DNA from: Microthrixaceae bacterium
Lineage (GTDB): Bacteria > Actinomycetota > Acidimicrobiia > Acidimicrobiales > Poriferisodalaceae
Assembly: GCA_011523825.1 (NCBI GenBank)
Contig: WTFX01000026.1
Coordinates: 330,321 to 394,320 of the forward strand
DNA: 64,000 nucleotides
Direction: 5' to 3'
Every line of letters begins with the position of its first letter. Within the stretch, counting starts at the first letter, position 1. Under the pieces are notes generated by a model. That model had not been told where the DNA came from. It ran no database searches and was given only the letters and a program-made list of their open reading frames with translations. Shown in pieces: positions 36,449-43,969 of the stretch. Made by a program: the position numbers and the translations under genes.

Positions 36449-38016
36449 TAGTGCCGAAACTGCCGCTCGCCGGTGAACAGCATGGCGAGGCCGAGCTCGT
36501 TGGCCCGGGCAATCACGTCGTCGTCTCGCAGGGCGCCGCCGGGCTGCACCACCACCGCCACACCGGCTTCGGCAGCGGCCTCCACGCCGTCAGGAAAGGG
36601 ATAGAACGCATCGCTGGCACACGCACCGCCTGCCGCCCGCCCGTCGGCCTTCGCTGCGGCGAGCTGGCCCGACTCCACCCGGTTCTGCTGGCCGGCACCG
36701 ATGCCCCACGCCGTGCGGTCCCGCGCCAGCACGATCGCATTCGACATCACATGACCGCAGACTCGCCAGGCAAAGCGGGCGTCGGCCCGCTCGCTCGCCG
36801 TGGGCTGGCGCTGGGTGACCACCTGCCAGTCCTCGGGCGCCGAAGCGAACGTGTGCGGCGACTGCACCAGCCAGCCGCCGTTGATCTGCCGCAGCGAGAC
36901 GCCGGCCTCGTCGGGCCGCGGCGCCTCCAGCACCCGGGTGTTGCGCCGCTTGGCCTCAAGGCGCTCCACCACGCCGTCCTCGTAACCGGGCGCGATGATC
37001 AGATCGGCCTGCGCCGCCGTCTCGATGCGCTCCACCGTGTCGAGATCGACGATCTTGTTGAACGCCACGATCCCGCCGAATGCCGAGCGGGCGTCGCAGT
37101 CATAGGCCCGCTGGTAGACGTCGGCAAGATCATCGCCGGCTGCGGCGCCGCACGGGTTGGCATGTTTCACGATCACGACTGCCGACGAGCCCTCGGCATC
37201 ACCGAGGTCGTGCACGATCCGCCATGCCGCATCGGCATCGAAGAAATTCAGGTAGCTGAGCGCCAGCCCGCTGTGCTGGTAGGCGTGGTCCCACCAGGTC
37301 AGCTCCCCGACCGGTCGGTAACGGGCCCCGAGATGGTGCGGGTTCTCGCCGTAGCGGCACTCGTCCACCCGTTCCAGCGCCAGGTGCACGGTTGGCGGCA
37401 GGGGAGCGGGGCCGGGTGATTCGTCGGCGCCCGGCGCCGCCCCGGCCTCGCCTGCGGCCGGTTCGTCCAGCCAGCTCACGATCGCTGCGTCGTAGGCAGC
37501 CGTATGGGCGAAGGCCGCCCGCGCCAACCGGCGCCGCGTCGCCGTGCTGAGCGCTCCCTCGGCAGCCAGTTCCTCGAGCACCGGCTCGTAGTCGACCGGG
37601 TCCACCACCACGCCCACGCCGCCGTCATCGTCGCCGTGATTCTTGGCAGCCGCCCGCACCATCGCCGGCCCGCCGATGTCGATCAGCTCGGGGCCGGGAT
37701 CGGACCGGAACGGGTACAGGTTGCACACCACGAGGTCGATGGCCGCGATGCCGTGCTCGTCCAGCGATGCCAGGTGTGCCGGCTTCGAGCGGTCCGCCAG
37801 GATGCCGCCGTGGATGCGGGGGTGCAGCGTCTTCACCCGGCCGTCCAGCATCTCGGGACTGCCGGTGACGTCCTCCACCGCCAGCACCGGCACACCGGCG
37901 TCGGCCAGTGCCGCTGCCGTCCCGCCGCTCGACACGATCTCCCACCCGAGGCCCGACAGCCGCGTCGCGAAATCCACGACGCCTGTCTTGTCCCACACCG
38001 AGATCAACGCCCTCAT
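36448..38016 (-). CDS. purH: Bifunctional AICAR transformylase / IMP cyclohydrolase PurH
   Basis: PurH performs the last two steps to IMP. The N-terminal cyclohydrolase part starts [17 protein letters not shown] and contains EIVSSGGTA and [19 protein letters not shown] residues ([16 protein letters not shown]). The transformylase half contains [10 protein letters not shown] and [13 protein letters not shown], and the end reads [12 protein letters not shown], as in other PurH. At 522 aa the length is normal. It uses the 10-formyl-THF that FolD supplies. Its ATG overlaps the purN stop (ATGA at 38013-38016). Confidence 0.97.
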   Translation of the reverse strand: MRALISVWDKTGVVDFATRLSGLGWEIVSSGGTAAALADAGVPVLAVEDVTGSPEMLDGRVKTLHPRIHGGILADRSKPAHLASLDEHGIAAIDLVVCNLYPFRSDPGPELIDIGGPAMVRAAAKNHGDDDGGVGVVVDPVDYEPVLEELAAEGALSTATRRRLARAAFAHTAAYDAAIVSWLDEPAAGEAGAAPGADESPGPAPLPPTVHLALERVDECRYGENPHHLGARYRPVGELTWWDHAYQHSGLALSYLNFFDADAAWRIVHDLGDAEGSSAVVIVKHANPCGAAAGDDLADVYQRAYDCDARSAFGGIVAFNKIVDLDTVERIETAAQADLIIAPGYEDGVVERLEAKRRNTRVLEAPRPDEAGVSLRQINGGWLVQSPHTFASAPEDWQVVTQRQPTASERADARFAWRVCGHVMSNAIVLARDRTAWGIGAGQQNRVESGQLAAAKADGRAAGGACASDAFYPFPDGVEAAAEAGVAVVVQPGGALRDDDVIARANELGLAMLFTGERQFRH

Positions 38017-38672
38017 CGGGTCTGTCCTTCCTGTCTGGGTTCGAGTTCGACTTCCCGACGGGCATCATCGCCCGCCGCCTCGCCGGCACAGCGCTCCAGG
38101 AACGCCGCAATCGTCGCCGGGTAGAGCTCGCGTTCTACTGCCTTGATGCGCTCGTGCAGCGTCACCTCGTCGTCACCCGTCAGCACCGGCACCGCACACT
38201 GCGCCAGCACTGGGCCGGCGTCCACCTCGGGAATCGCCACATGCACGGTGCAGCCCGACTCCGCAGCCCCGGCATCCAGAGCGTCGCGCACCGCGTGCCA
38301 GCCCGGAAACGCCGGCAGCAGCGACGGGTGGGTGTTCAGCACCCGCCCCCGGTAGCGCCCGCCGCTCCATTCGAAGAATGACCCGTCCAGCACCGTGCCG
38401 AAGCCGGCCATCGCCACCACCTCCACGCCTCGCCCGCCGAGCACAGCGGCCAGCTCGCAGCTGTAGCCCTCCCGGTCGAAGCGCCGCCCCGAGTCGCTGC
38501 TCCCGCCCACCCAGTCCGAACGCGCCACCAGCACCGTCTCGATCCCTGCATCGGCCGCGATGCCCAGTCCGCGGCACGGCCGATCAGCACCCACCAAGTC
38601 CACCGGCAGCCCGGCGCGGAGCATTGCCTCGAGGATGGATCCGGTGCCCGAGACCAGTACCGCCAGCCGCAC
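38013..38672 (-). CDS. purN: Phosphoribosylglycinamide formyltransferase PurN
   Basis: A 219-residue GAR transformylase of purine synthesis. It begins VRLAVLVSGTGSILEAML (the SGxGSNL-like site with the usual Asn replaced by Ile), and contains NTHPSLLPAFPGWHAV with the catalytic Asn/His and VDAGPVLAQ with the catalytic Asp. The open frame runs to 38876, but GTG 38672 is the family start and lies seven bases after a TAGGTT box (38680-38685, minus strand), again a leaderless pattern. It is translationally coupled to purH. Confidence 0.93.
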   Translation of the reverse strand: MRLAVLVSGTGSILEAMLRAGLPVDLVGADRPCRGLGIAADAGIETVLVARSDWVGGSSDSGRRFDREGYSCELAAVLGGRGVEVVAMAGFGTVLDGSFFEWSGGRYRGRVLNTHPSLLPAFPGWHAVRDALDAGAAESGCTVHVAIPEVDAGPVLAQCAVPVLTGDDEVTLHERIKAVERELYPATIAAFLERCAGEAAGDDARREVELEPRQEGQTR

Positions 38673-38755
38673 GGCGCCGAACCTACGCGCCCCGCACTCC
38701 AGCAGCGCGGTACGCCGGCTGAGGTGCCCGCGCTCCCCAGTAGCCTCGCTGCCGT

Positions 38756-41700
38756 ATGCGCCCGCCCGAGGACATGCCGCCCCCGTCGTCTGGGCCACCA
38801 GGTGGACCTCAGGGGCCTCAAGGACCCCAGCGACCCCAGGGTCCCGGTGGACCCCGCCGGGTGCCACGCCGCCCACGCGGCCTCACCCGCTTCCGCCTGA
38901 TCATCGGCATCGTCGTCGCGGCCGGCCTCATCCTGCTGTTCTCCATCCGGGGCCTCGCCGGCTTCTGGACCGACTACCTGTGGTTCGACAGCCTCGGCTA
39001 CGCCTCGGTGTGGTGGAAGGTGCTGTGGGCCAAGATCGGCCTCGGCCTGCTGTTCACCGCGATCTTCTTCGTTCTGCTGTGGGTGAACCTGTTCATCGCC
39101 GAACGTCTCGCTGCGCGCGCCACTCCCACAGGGCCGGCCGAAGACATCGCCGCCCGCTGGCACCAGATATCCCGCCGCCGTCGCGCACTCATCCGCATCG
39201 GCGTCTCGCTGATCCTCGCCTTCATGGTCGGCACCGGCGTGTCGGGCCAGTGGGAGTCGTGGCTGTTCTTCATCAACGCCACCGACTTCGGCCTCACCGA
39301 CCCGCAGTTCGGCCGCGACATCGGCTTCTACGTCTTCCGCCTGCCGTTCTTCAACTTCCTGGTCGGCTGGGCGTTCGCCGCCGTGCTGGTGACGTTCATC
39401 TTCACCACCATCTGGCACTACCTGAACGGCGCCATCCGGGTGCAGGCCCCCGCCGGCAGCCGGGTGCAGCCGCAGGTGAAGGCGCACCTGTCGCTGCTGC
39501 TGGGCCTGCTGGCGCTCATCAAGGCGGTGGGCTACTACTTCGACCAGTTCGAGCTGACGCTGTCCACCCGGGGCTTCGTCGACGGCGCCACCTACACCGA
39601 CGTGACCGCCCAGCTGCCGGTGCTGCGGCTGCTGATGGTGATCAGCCTGTTTAGCTTCCTGCTGCTGGTGGTGAACATCTGGCGGCGCGGCTTCACCTAC
39701 CCGGTGATCGCCGTGGCGCTGTGGGTGGTGATCGCCGGCCTGGCGGGGGCGGCATATCCCGCCATCGTGCAGCGCTTCCAGGTGGAGCCGTCAGAGTCCA
39801 CCCGCGAAGCGCCCTACATCGAGCGCAACATCGAGATGACCCGCATCGCGCTCGGGCTCGACAACGTCACCCAGAGCGAGTTCCGGTACGAGCCGGAGCT
39901 GACCGCCGAAGACATCGAGAACAACTTCGACACGGTGCGCAACGTGCGGCTGCTCGACCCCGCCGTTATGCAGGACACGTTCCAGCAGACCCAGGGCATC
40001 AAGAGCTTCTACGACTTCCGCGACATCGACGTGGACCGCTACGAGATCGACGGCCAGGTCACCCAGATCGTGCTGTCGGCCCGTGAGCTGCGCCCCACCG
40101 AGCTGCCCACCGACACGTGGGAAACCGAGCACGTCGCCTACACCCACGGCTACGGCGTGGCTGCCGCGCCGGCCAACGGGGTGGACGCCAACGGCCGTCC
40201 GGCTTATGCGCTGGGCGACATCCCGGGGGTGACGGCGCCGGGCGCGGAGGTGCTCGAGCTCGACGAGCCGGGCCTGTATGTGGGCGAGGACCTGCAGGGC
40301 TACTCCATCGTGGGCGCCCAGCGGGCCGAGGTCGATTTCCAAGACGACGACGACCGCACCGAGACCACCCGCTACGACGGCGCCGACGGGGTGGGCATCG
40401 GCGGCTTCTTCCGACGGCTCGCGTTCGCTGTGCGCTTCGCCGAGCCGAATCTGCTGGTGTCGGGCGAGATCCAGGGCGAGAGCCGGATCCTCTACAACCG
40501 CGACATCACCCAGCGCGTACAGCTGCTGGCGCCGTTCCTGTCCTACGACAACGACCCCTACCCGGTGGTGCTCGACGGGAAGGTGAAGTGGGTGCTCGAC
40601 GCCTACACCACCACCACGCAGTTCCCGTATGCGCAGCGCACCAATTCCCGGGCGGCCACGCTGGGCAGCGACCTGCGCGATCCGTTCAACTACGTGCGGA
40701 ACTCGGTGAAGGCCGTGGTGGATGCGCACGACGGCACGGTCACGTTCTATGTGGTGGACCGCAGCGATCCGATCGTGCAGTCGTACATCAAGCAGTTCCC
40801 CGATCTGTTCTCCGAGGAAGAGCCTCCGGCCGAGCTGCAGGAGCACTTCCGCTATCCCGAGGATCTGTTCCGGGTGCAGACCGATGCGTGGGGCCGGTAC
40901 CGCCTGAGCGACCCGTCGGAGTTCTACGACGCTGCCGGTGCCTGGGCCGTGGCGCAGGACCCGGGCGACTCGATCGGGCAGACCACGGTCGAGACGGTGC
41001 GCGACGAGACCACCGGGCAGGTGATCGCCACGGTCGAGGCGAGGATTTCGCCGCAGTACCTGCTGTTCCGATTGCCGGGCGACGATGCTGAGTCGTTCGT
41101 GATCTTCCGGCCGTTCGTGCCGTTCTCGGAGGATGATTCCCGCAAGAACCTCGAAGGCTTCATGGTGGTCCACAACGACCCCGACCGCTATGGCGACATC
41201 CAGGTGTTCGAGATCCGCTCCGATCAGCCGATCGACGGTCCCGCGCTGTTCAACTCGAACATCCAGACCGAGGAGGAGATCTCCGAGCGGCTGACGCTGC
41301 TGAACCAGAACGGCTCAGTGGTGCGGCCCGGCAACCTGCTGCTGATCCCGGTGGAGAATTCGCTGCTGTATGTGCGTCCGCTGTTCATTGCGGCCACCGG
41401 GCCGACGGCGGTGCCCGAGCTGCAGCTGGTGATTGCTGGCATCGGCTCGAACGTGGTGATCTCCGAGACGTTCGAAGGAGCGCTGGAGAAGGCCATCGGC
41501 GCCACCATCGACATCGGCAACGGGACGGTGCGCCAACCCGAGCGAGCATCCGATGCGCCCAGCACCGAAGACGAGCCGGCTGCCGCCGCACCCGACGATG
41601 CCGCCGACGACGAACCGGCGACGACGCCCGACACCGGCTCGGTGAGCGATCTGCTCGAGCGGGCCGCAAGAGCGTTCGAGCGTGCCGATGCAGCGCTGCG

Positions 41701-41797
41701 TGAAGGCGACCTGGCCGCCTACCAGGAGGCCGTCGACGAGGCCGAGGGCCTCATCGCCCGAGCCGCCCGCATCCTCGAACAAGCCGCCACCGGCTAG
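38756..41797 (+). CDS. UPF0182 family large membrane protein
   Basis: A 1013-residue integral membrane protein of the actinobacterial UPF0182 family, whose function is not known. The N-terminal 45 residues are proline- and glycine-rich (PPSSGPPGGPQGPQ). About seven helices follow up to residue 360, with FWTDYLWFDSLGYASVWWKVLW characteristic of the family. A long extracytoplasmic region comes after. The C terminus has an acidic Ala/Asp/Glu-rich linker (about 935-972) and a final helical hairpin rich in Ala and Glu. ATG 38756 lies nine bases after TAGCCT (38741-38746) and has no ribosome site, so it may be leaderless. Confidence 0.92.
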   Translation: MRPPEDMPPPSSGPPGGPQGPQGPQRPQGPGGPRRVPRRPRGLTRFRLIIGIVVAAGLILLFSIRGLAGFWTDYLWFDSLGYASVWWKVLWAKIGLGLLFTAIFFVLLWVNLFIAERLAARATPTGPAEDIAARWHQISRRRRALIRIGVSLILAFMVGTGVSGQWESWLFFINATDFGLTDPQFGRDIGFYVFRLPFFNFLVGWAFAAVLVTFIFTTIWHYLNGAIRVQAPAGSRVQPQVKAHLSLLLGLLALIKAVGYYFDQFELTLSTRGFVDGATYTDVTAQLPVLRLLMVISLFSFLLLVVNIWRRGFTYPVIAVALWVVIAGLAGAAYPAIVQRFQVEPSESTREAPYIERNIEMTRIALGLDNVTQSEFRYEPELTAEDIENNFDTVRNVRLLDPAVMQDTFQQTQGIKSFYDFRDIDVDRYEIDGQVTQIVLSARELRPTELPTDTWETEHVAYTHGYGVAAAPANGVDANGRPAYALGDIPGVTAPGAEVLELDEPGLYVGEDLQGYSIVGAQRAEVDFQDDDDRTETTRYDGADGVGIGGFFRRLAFAVRFAEPNLLVSGEIQGESRILYNRDITQRVQLLAPFLSYDNDPYPVVLDGKVKWVLDAYTTTTQFPYAQRTNSRAATLGSDLRDPFNYVRNSVKAVVDAHDGTVTFYVVDRSDPIVQSYIKQFPDLFSEEEPPAELQEHFRYPEDLFRVQTDAWGRYRLSDPSEFYDAAGAWAVAQDPGDSIGQTTVETVRDETTGQVIATVEARISPQYLLFRLPGDDAESFVIFRPFVPFSEDDSRKNLEGFMVVHNDPDRYGDIQVFEIRSDQPIDGPALFNSNIQTEEEISERLTLLNQNGSVVRPGNLLLIPVENSLLYVRPLFIAATGPTAVPELQLVIAGIGSNVVISETFEGALEKAIGATIDIGNGTVRQPERASDAPSTEDEPAAAAPDDAADDEPATTPDTGSVSDLLERAARAFERADAALREGDLAAYQEAVDEAEGLIARAARILEQAATG

Positions 41798-41814
41798 CCC
41801 CGTGGCGGCCGGCC

Positions 41815-41844
41815 TTGCCGGTCTTGAGGGGCCGCTGGTAGTGT
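41815..41844 (+). promoter_or_regulatory. Candidate promoter of the initiator tRNA gene
   Basis: TTGCCG (41815-41820) and TAGTGT (41839-41844) are separated by 18 bases and lie 12 bases before the tRNA 5' end. Confidence 0.45.
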
Positions 41845-41856
41845 GATCGGTCTCGC

Positions 41857-41933
41857 CGCGGGGTGGAGCAGTCTGGAAGCTCGTCGGGCTCATAACCCGA
41901 AGGTCGCAGGTTCAAATCCTGCCCCCGCCACCA
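41857..41933 (+). tRNA. Initiator tRNA-fMet (CAT anticodon)
   Basis: The 77 bases fold into a full cloverleaf with CCA encoded. Acceptor GCGGGG pairs with CCCCGC while the first base C1 faces C72, the unpaired end that marks initiator tRNAs (C1:A72 in E. coli). The anticodon stem has the three consecutive G:C pairs of initiators around loop CTCATAA. The T arm is GCAGG-TTCAAAT-CCTGC. Confidence 0.97.
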
Positions 41934-41939
41934 ACCAGC

Positions 41940-41972
41940 AAGCCCCAGGAGTCCGGCTCCGGGGCTTGTTTC
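41940..41972 (+). terminator. Rho-independent terminator after tRNA-fMet
   Basis: AAGCCCC (41940-41946) pairs with GGGGCTT (41961-41967). An inner GGAG/CTCC stem lies within it, separated by one bulged A, around loop TCCGG. The tail GTTTCG has only a short T-run. Confidence 0.7.
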
Positions 41973-42006
41973 GCGTCACGCAGCGTTTACGGTCGGCCTA
42001 GGCGAT

Positions 42007-42366
42007 ATGGGCAAGACGGCCAAACATCGGCAGGCGAGGCCCCTCGACGATTTGCGGGTGCAACACCCGACACCAGTTCAGGTTCCCCGATGGCTTGTGT
42101 GGGCGCTCATCACGGCTGGGGTCGCCTACGCAGCGTTGTTCGTGGTGGCGTTCACGGGCACCTCCATCCCGGACCCATGCGATGTCTTCCATGAGTCGCC
42201 CTACACCGTGCTCAACGCCGGCGTCGTCGCCGGCAGCATCGCTGTGTCCCTCGTCGCCGGTCATCTGTTGCTGGCGCGTTGGTGGCTGCTCCTGCCGTAC
42301 ATCGCAGGAACGCTGCAGGCGCTCATCTGGTACTGGCTGTTCGTGATTCCAAAGGGAACGTGCTGA
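42007..42366 (+). CDS. Small membrane protein, three helices, unknown function
   Basis: A 119-residue protein I do not recognise. A basic N terminus (MGKTAKHRQARPL) is followed by helices at about residues 29-48 (WLVWALITAGVAYAALFVVAF), 68-86 (VLNAGVVAGSIAVSLVAGHLLLA) and 90-112 (LLPYIAGTLQALIWYWLFVI). A short extracytoplasmic loop TGTSIPDPCDVFHESPY carries the only internal Cys. It lies downstream of the tRNA terminator and stands alone. Confidence 0.6.
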   Translation: MGKTAKHRQARPLDDLRVQHPTPVQVPRWLVWALITAGVAYAALFVVAFTGTSIPDPCDVFHESPYTVLNAGVVAGSIAVSLVAGHLLLARWWLLLPYIAGTLQALIWYWLFVIPKGTC

Positions 42367-42676
42367 CGGCGCACGCCGAGCGCTCGCCGATAGCTCGCCG
42401 TACGTGACGACCGAACCGCTGCATGTGCTGTCGCTCTCGTAACAGAGTGGAGCGTCCCGAAGCCTCTCGGGCTCGCCATCACGAGATCATCGTCGTCGAA
42501 GAGTGCAGGTGCCCCTGTCGATCTTGACGGCGATCTGTCTCTGCTGGAACTCGATGACCCGCTCGCTCACCCTGATTCACCGAGGTCGAGCGCGCTCACG
42601 AACACCGGTTCTGCACCGATTTCTTGGAAGGAGAACTCGCCCCTTCGGTACATCTTCATGGCGGCAGCCGATGGGT
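42367..42676. other. Gene-poor stretch upstream of the repeat
   Basis: No convincing gene is seen. On the minus strand two tiny overlapping frames occur (about 42567-42660, 30 codons, starting MKMYRRGEFSF; and a following GTGA-coupled 27-codon frame down to about 42486). They may be decayed gene ends, but they are too short to call. Confidence 0.35.
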
Positions 42677-42741
42677 CCGCTGGAAACGGCTTGGGGGATG
42701 GCCGGGCGGCTCGGTACTTTGCGAGGCGTGGTCGTGCGGCA
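42677..42741 (+). repeat. 65-bp direct repeat, left copy
   Basis: This segment matches 43302-43366 at 60 of 65 positions; the last 39 bases are identical. It includes TTGGGG, TACTTT and a following GTG, the promoter and first codons also found at the GNAT gene. The two copies bracket the toxin-antitoxin pair. Confidence 0.9.
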
Positions 42742-42754
42742 ACGCTACCTTTCT

Positions 42755-42771
42755 GGTATACCAATAGGTAT
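42755..42771. promoter_or_regulatory. Palindromic operator overlapping the antitoxin start
   Basis: GGTATACC (42755-42762) is itself a palindrome, and ATACC-AATA-GGTAT (42758-42771) forms a second inverted repeat that shares its right half and runs into the ATG. Overlapping palindromes at the first gene are typical for autoregulated toxin-antitoxin operons. Confidence 0.55.
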
Positions 42772-42991
42772 GTCTGAGTCGACTACCATCAAGGTTTCGG
42801 TGCGGACTCGGGATGCCTTGCGTCAGCTTGCCGATCGTGAGGGGCTCACGTTTGACGCACAGATCGAGAGACTGATCCGGCGGGAGCGCCGACGCATCAT
42901 CGGGGCTCAGCTCGCGAGCGCACCGCTCGATCCCGATGACGAAGCAGTGCTCGATGCGTCCGCGAGCGATGTCGCCGATGCAAGCGGGTGA
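42770..42991 (+). CDS. Antitoxin of a MazEF-like pair (ribbon-helix-helix-like)
   Basis: A 73-residue protein. The N terminus TIKVSVRTRDALRQLADREGLTFDAQIERLIRRERRR fits a ribbon-helix-helix DNA-binding fold: a short strand then two helices. The acidic tail PLDPDDEAVLDASASDVADASG would wrap the toxin. ATG 42770 overlaps an operator palindrome. The same frame is open back to GTG 42728 inside the 65-bp repeat, where a leaderless start would add 14 residues (VVVRQRYLSGIPIG). The toxin gene overlaps its 3' end. Confidence 0.8.
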   Translation: MSESTTIKVSVRTRDALRQLADREGLTFDAQIERLIRRERRRIIGAQLASAPLDPDDEAVLDASASDVADASG

Positions 42992-43292
42992 CATCCTCCG
43001 CTGCGATTTCGGGACACCCGCGAGGGGCGAGCCGGGGTTCGTACGACCGGCGATCGTCATCACGTCTGACGATGTGCTCGAGTTTCGGCAGCACGCGATC
43101 GTGGTCGTTCCGTGCACGACCACGAAGCGGGGATGGCTGAGCGAAGTCGACGTCGCAGGATTCGGTGTCGCCCAGGCGCACCTGCCCACAACGCTCAGCG
43201 TCGACCGCGTCGTCGAGGCGACGGGCACGAACATCGGTCCCGTCGTACTGCGACAGATCCGCGAACTCATCGCCGATCTGATCGGACTCTGA
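42978..43292 (+). CDS. MazF/PemK-family mRNA interferase toxin
   Basis: A 104-residue toxin. MQAGDILRCDFGTPARGEPGFVRPAIVIT carries the usual GDIxxxDFG opening and the G-x-x-R-P-A motif. VVVPCTTTKRGWLSEVDV is the second conserved strand with the catalytic Thr region, and the end reads SVDRVVEATGTNIGPVVLRQIRELIADLIG. MazF toxins cut mRNA at short motifs when the antitoxin is lost. ATG 42978 overlaps the antitoxin end by 14 bases; ATG 42969 is an alternative. It lies between the two 65-bp repeats. Confidence 0.85.
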   Translation: MQAGDILRCDFGTPARGEPGFVRPAIVITSDDVLEFRQHAIVVVPCTTTKRGWLSEVDVAGFGVAQAHLPTTLSVDRVVEATGTNIGPVVLRQIRELIADLIGL

Positions 43293-43301
43293 GCGAACCA
43301 C

Positions 43302-43366
43302 CCGCCGGAAACGGCTTGGGCCTTGGGCGGGCGGCTCGGTACTTTGCGAGGCGTGGTCGTGCGGCA
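43302..43366 (+). repeat. 65-bp direct repeat, right copy
   Basis: Right partner of 42677-42741. It carries TTGGGC (43316-43321) and TACTTT (43340-43345) with an 18-base spacer, and runs into the first five codons of the GNAT gene (from GTG 43353). The original locus is therefore probably this copy, and the left copy is the duplicate. Confidence 0.9.
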
Positions 43367-43838
43367 GCTGCGAGCGTCGGAGGTGGATGTCTACCGATCC
43401 ATCCGGCTGCGGGCGCTGGAGAGCGACAGCGCTGCGTTCGAATCGGGTTACGAGCGCGAGGCCTCGTTCGATGACGCGACCTGGCGCAGCCGGCTTGCAT
43501 CGTTCGCAGGCCGACCTGGTGTGGTCTTCGTGGTCGACATCGACGGTCGTGCCGAGGCGATGATGGGCATCGGCCAGGGCCCTATCGAGGCGCAGGCAGT
43601 CATCTGGGGCATGTGGGTGGCGCCTGCCTACCGTCGTCGGGGGTACGGCGAGCGATTGCTTGTAGCCGGCCTCACCTGGGCCCAAGATCTCGGGCTTGAA
43701 TCCATCTCGCTCGACGTGTTTCCCGCGAACACCGCTGCGGTAGCGCTCTACCGAGCTGCAGGGTTTCGTCCGGTCGTCGCGGGCGATGTACCCGCAGACC
43801 CCAGTCAGGCTCTGACCCTCCTGCTGTCATTCCGATAG
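43353..43838 (+). CDS. GNAT family N-acetyltransferase
   Basis: A 161-residue acetyltransferase. It opens VVVRQLRASEVDVYRSIRLRALESDSAAF. The acetyl-CoA loop APAYRRRGYGERLL is near residue 90, and LESISLDVFPANTAAVALYRAAGFRPV is the typical last part. The substrate is unknown. GTG 43353 lies seven bases after TACTTT, so the gene is probably leaderless; the frame upstream to 43323 lacks similarity. Its promoter and first codons are duplicated on the other side of the toxin-antitoxin pair. Confidence 0.85.
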   Translation: MVVRQLRASEVDVYRSIRLRALESDSAAFESGYEREASFDDATWRSRLASFAGRPGVVFVVDIDGRAEAMMGIGQGPIEAQAVIWGMWVAPAYRRRGYGERLLVAGLTWAQDLGLESISLDVFPANTAAVALYRAAGFRPVVAGDVPADPSQALTLLLSFR

Positions 43839-43869
43839 CGGGGGCTATAAAAAAAGCGATATCAGTCTC

Positions 43870-43898
43870 TTGACTTGCGGTTCGCGGCTGCCTAGTGT
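43870..43898 (+). promoter_or_regulatory. Promoter of the branched-chain ABC operon
   Basis: TTGACT (43870-43875) and TAGTGT (43893-43898) are separated by 17 bases, and an A-rich run lies at 43850-43857. The leader to ATG 43970 is about 65 bases and contains AAGGAG. Confidence 0.65.
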
Positions 43899-43969
43899 CG
43901 GGCGCACATCGATCTCGGTCGGTCGAATGCAGCAGCCGGAGGCCGGCCCTGGAGGCCCAAGGAGCGGCT

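Noticed and set aside
42486..42764. Small minus-strand frames near the left 65-bp repeat
   Set aside because: The upstream half is a mirror of the repeat, and the rest is under 35 codons with no family match; kept only as a note for the gene-poor stretch.
43836..43857. ATAGC-GGGG-GCTAT hairpin with A-run after the GNAT gene
   Set aside because: As a plus-strand terminator it needs T, not A, after the stem. The A-run more likely belongs to the promoter region of the next operon.
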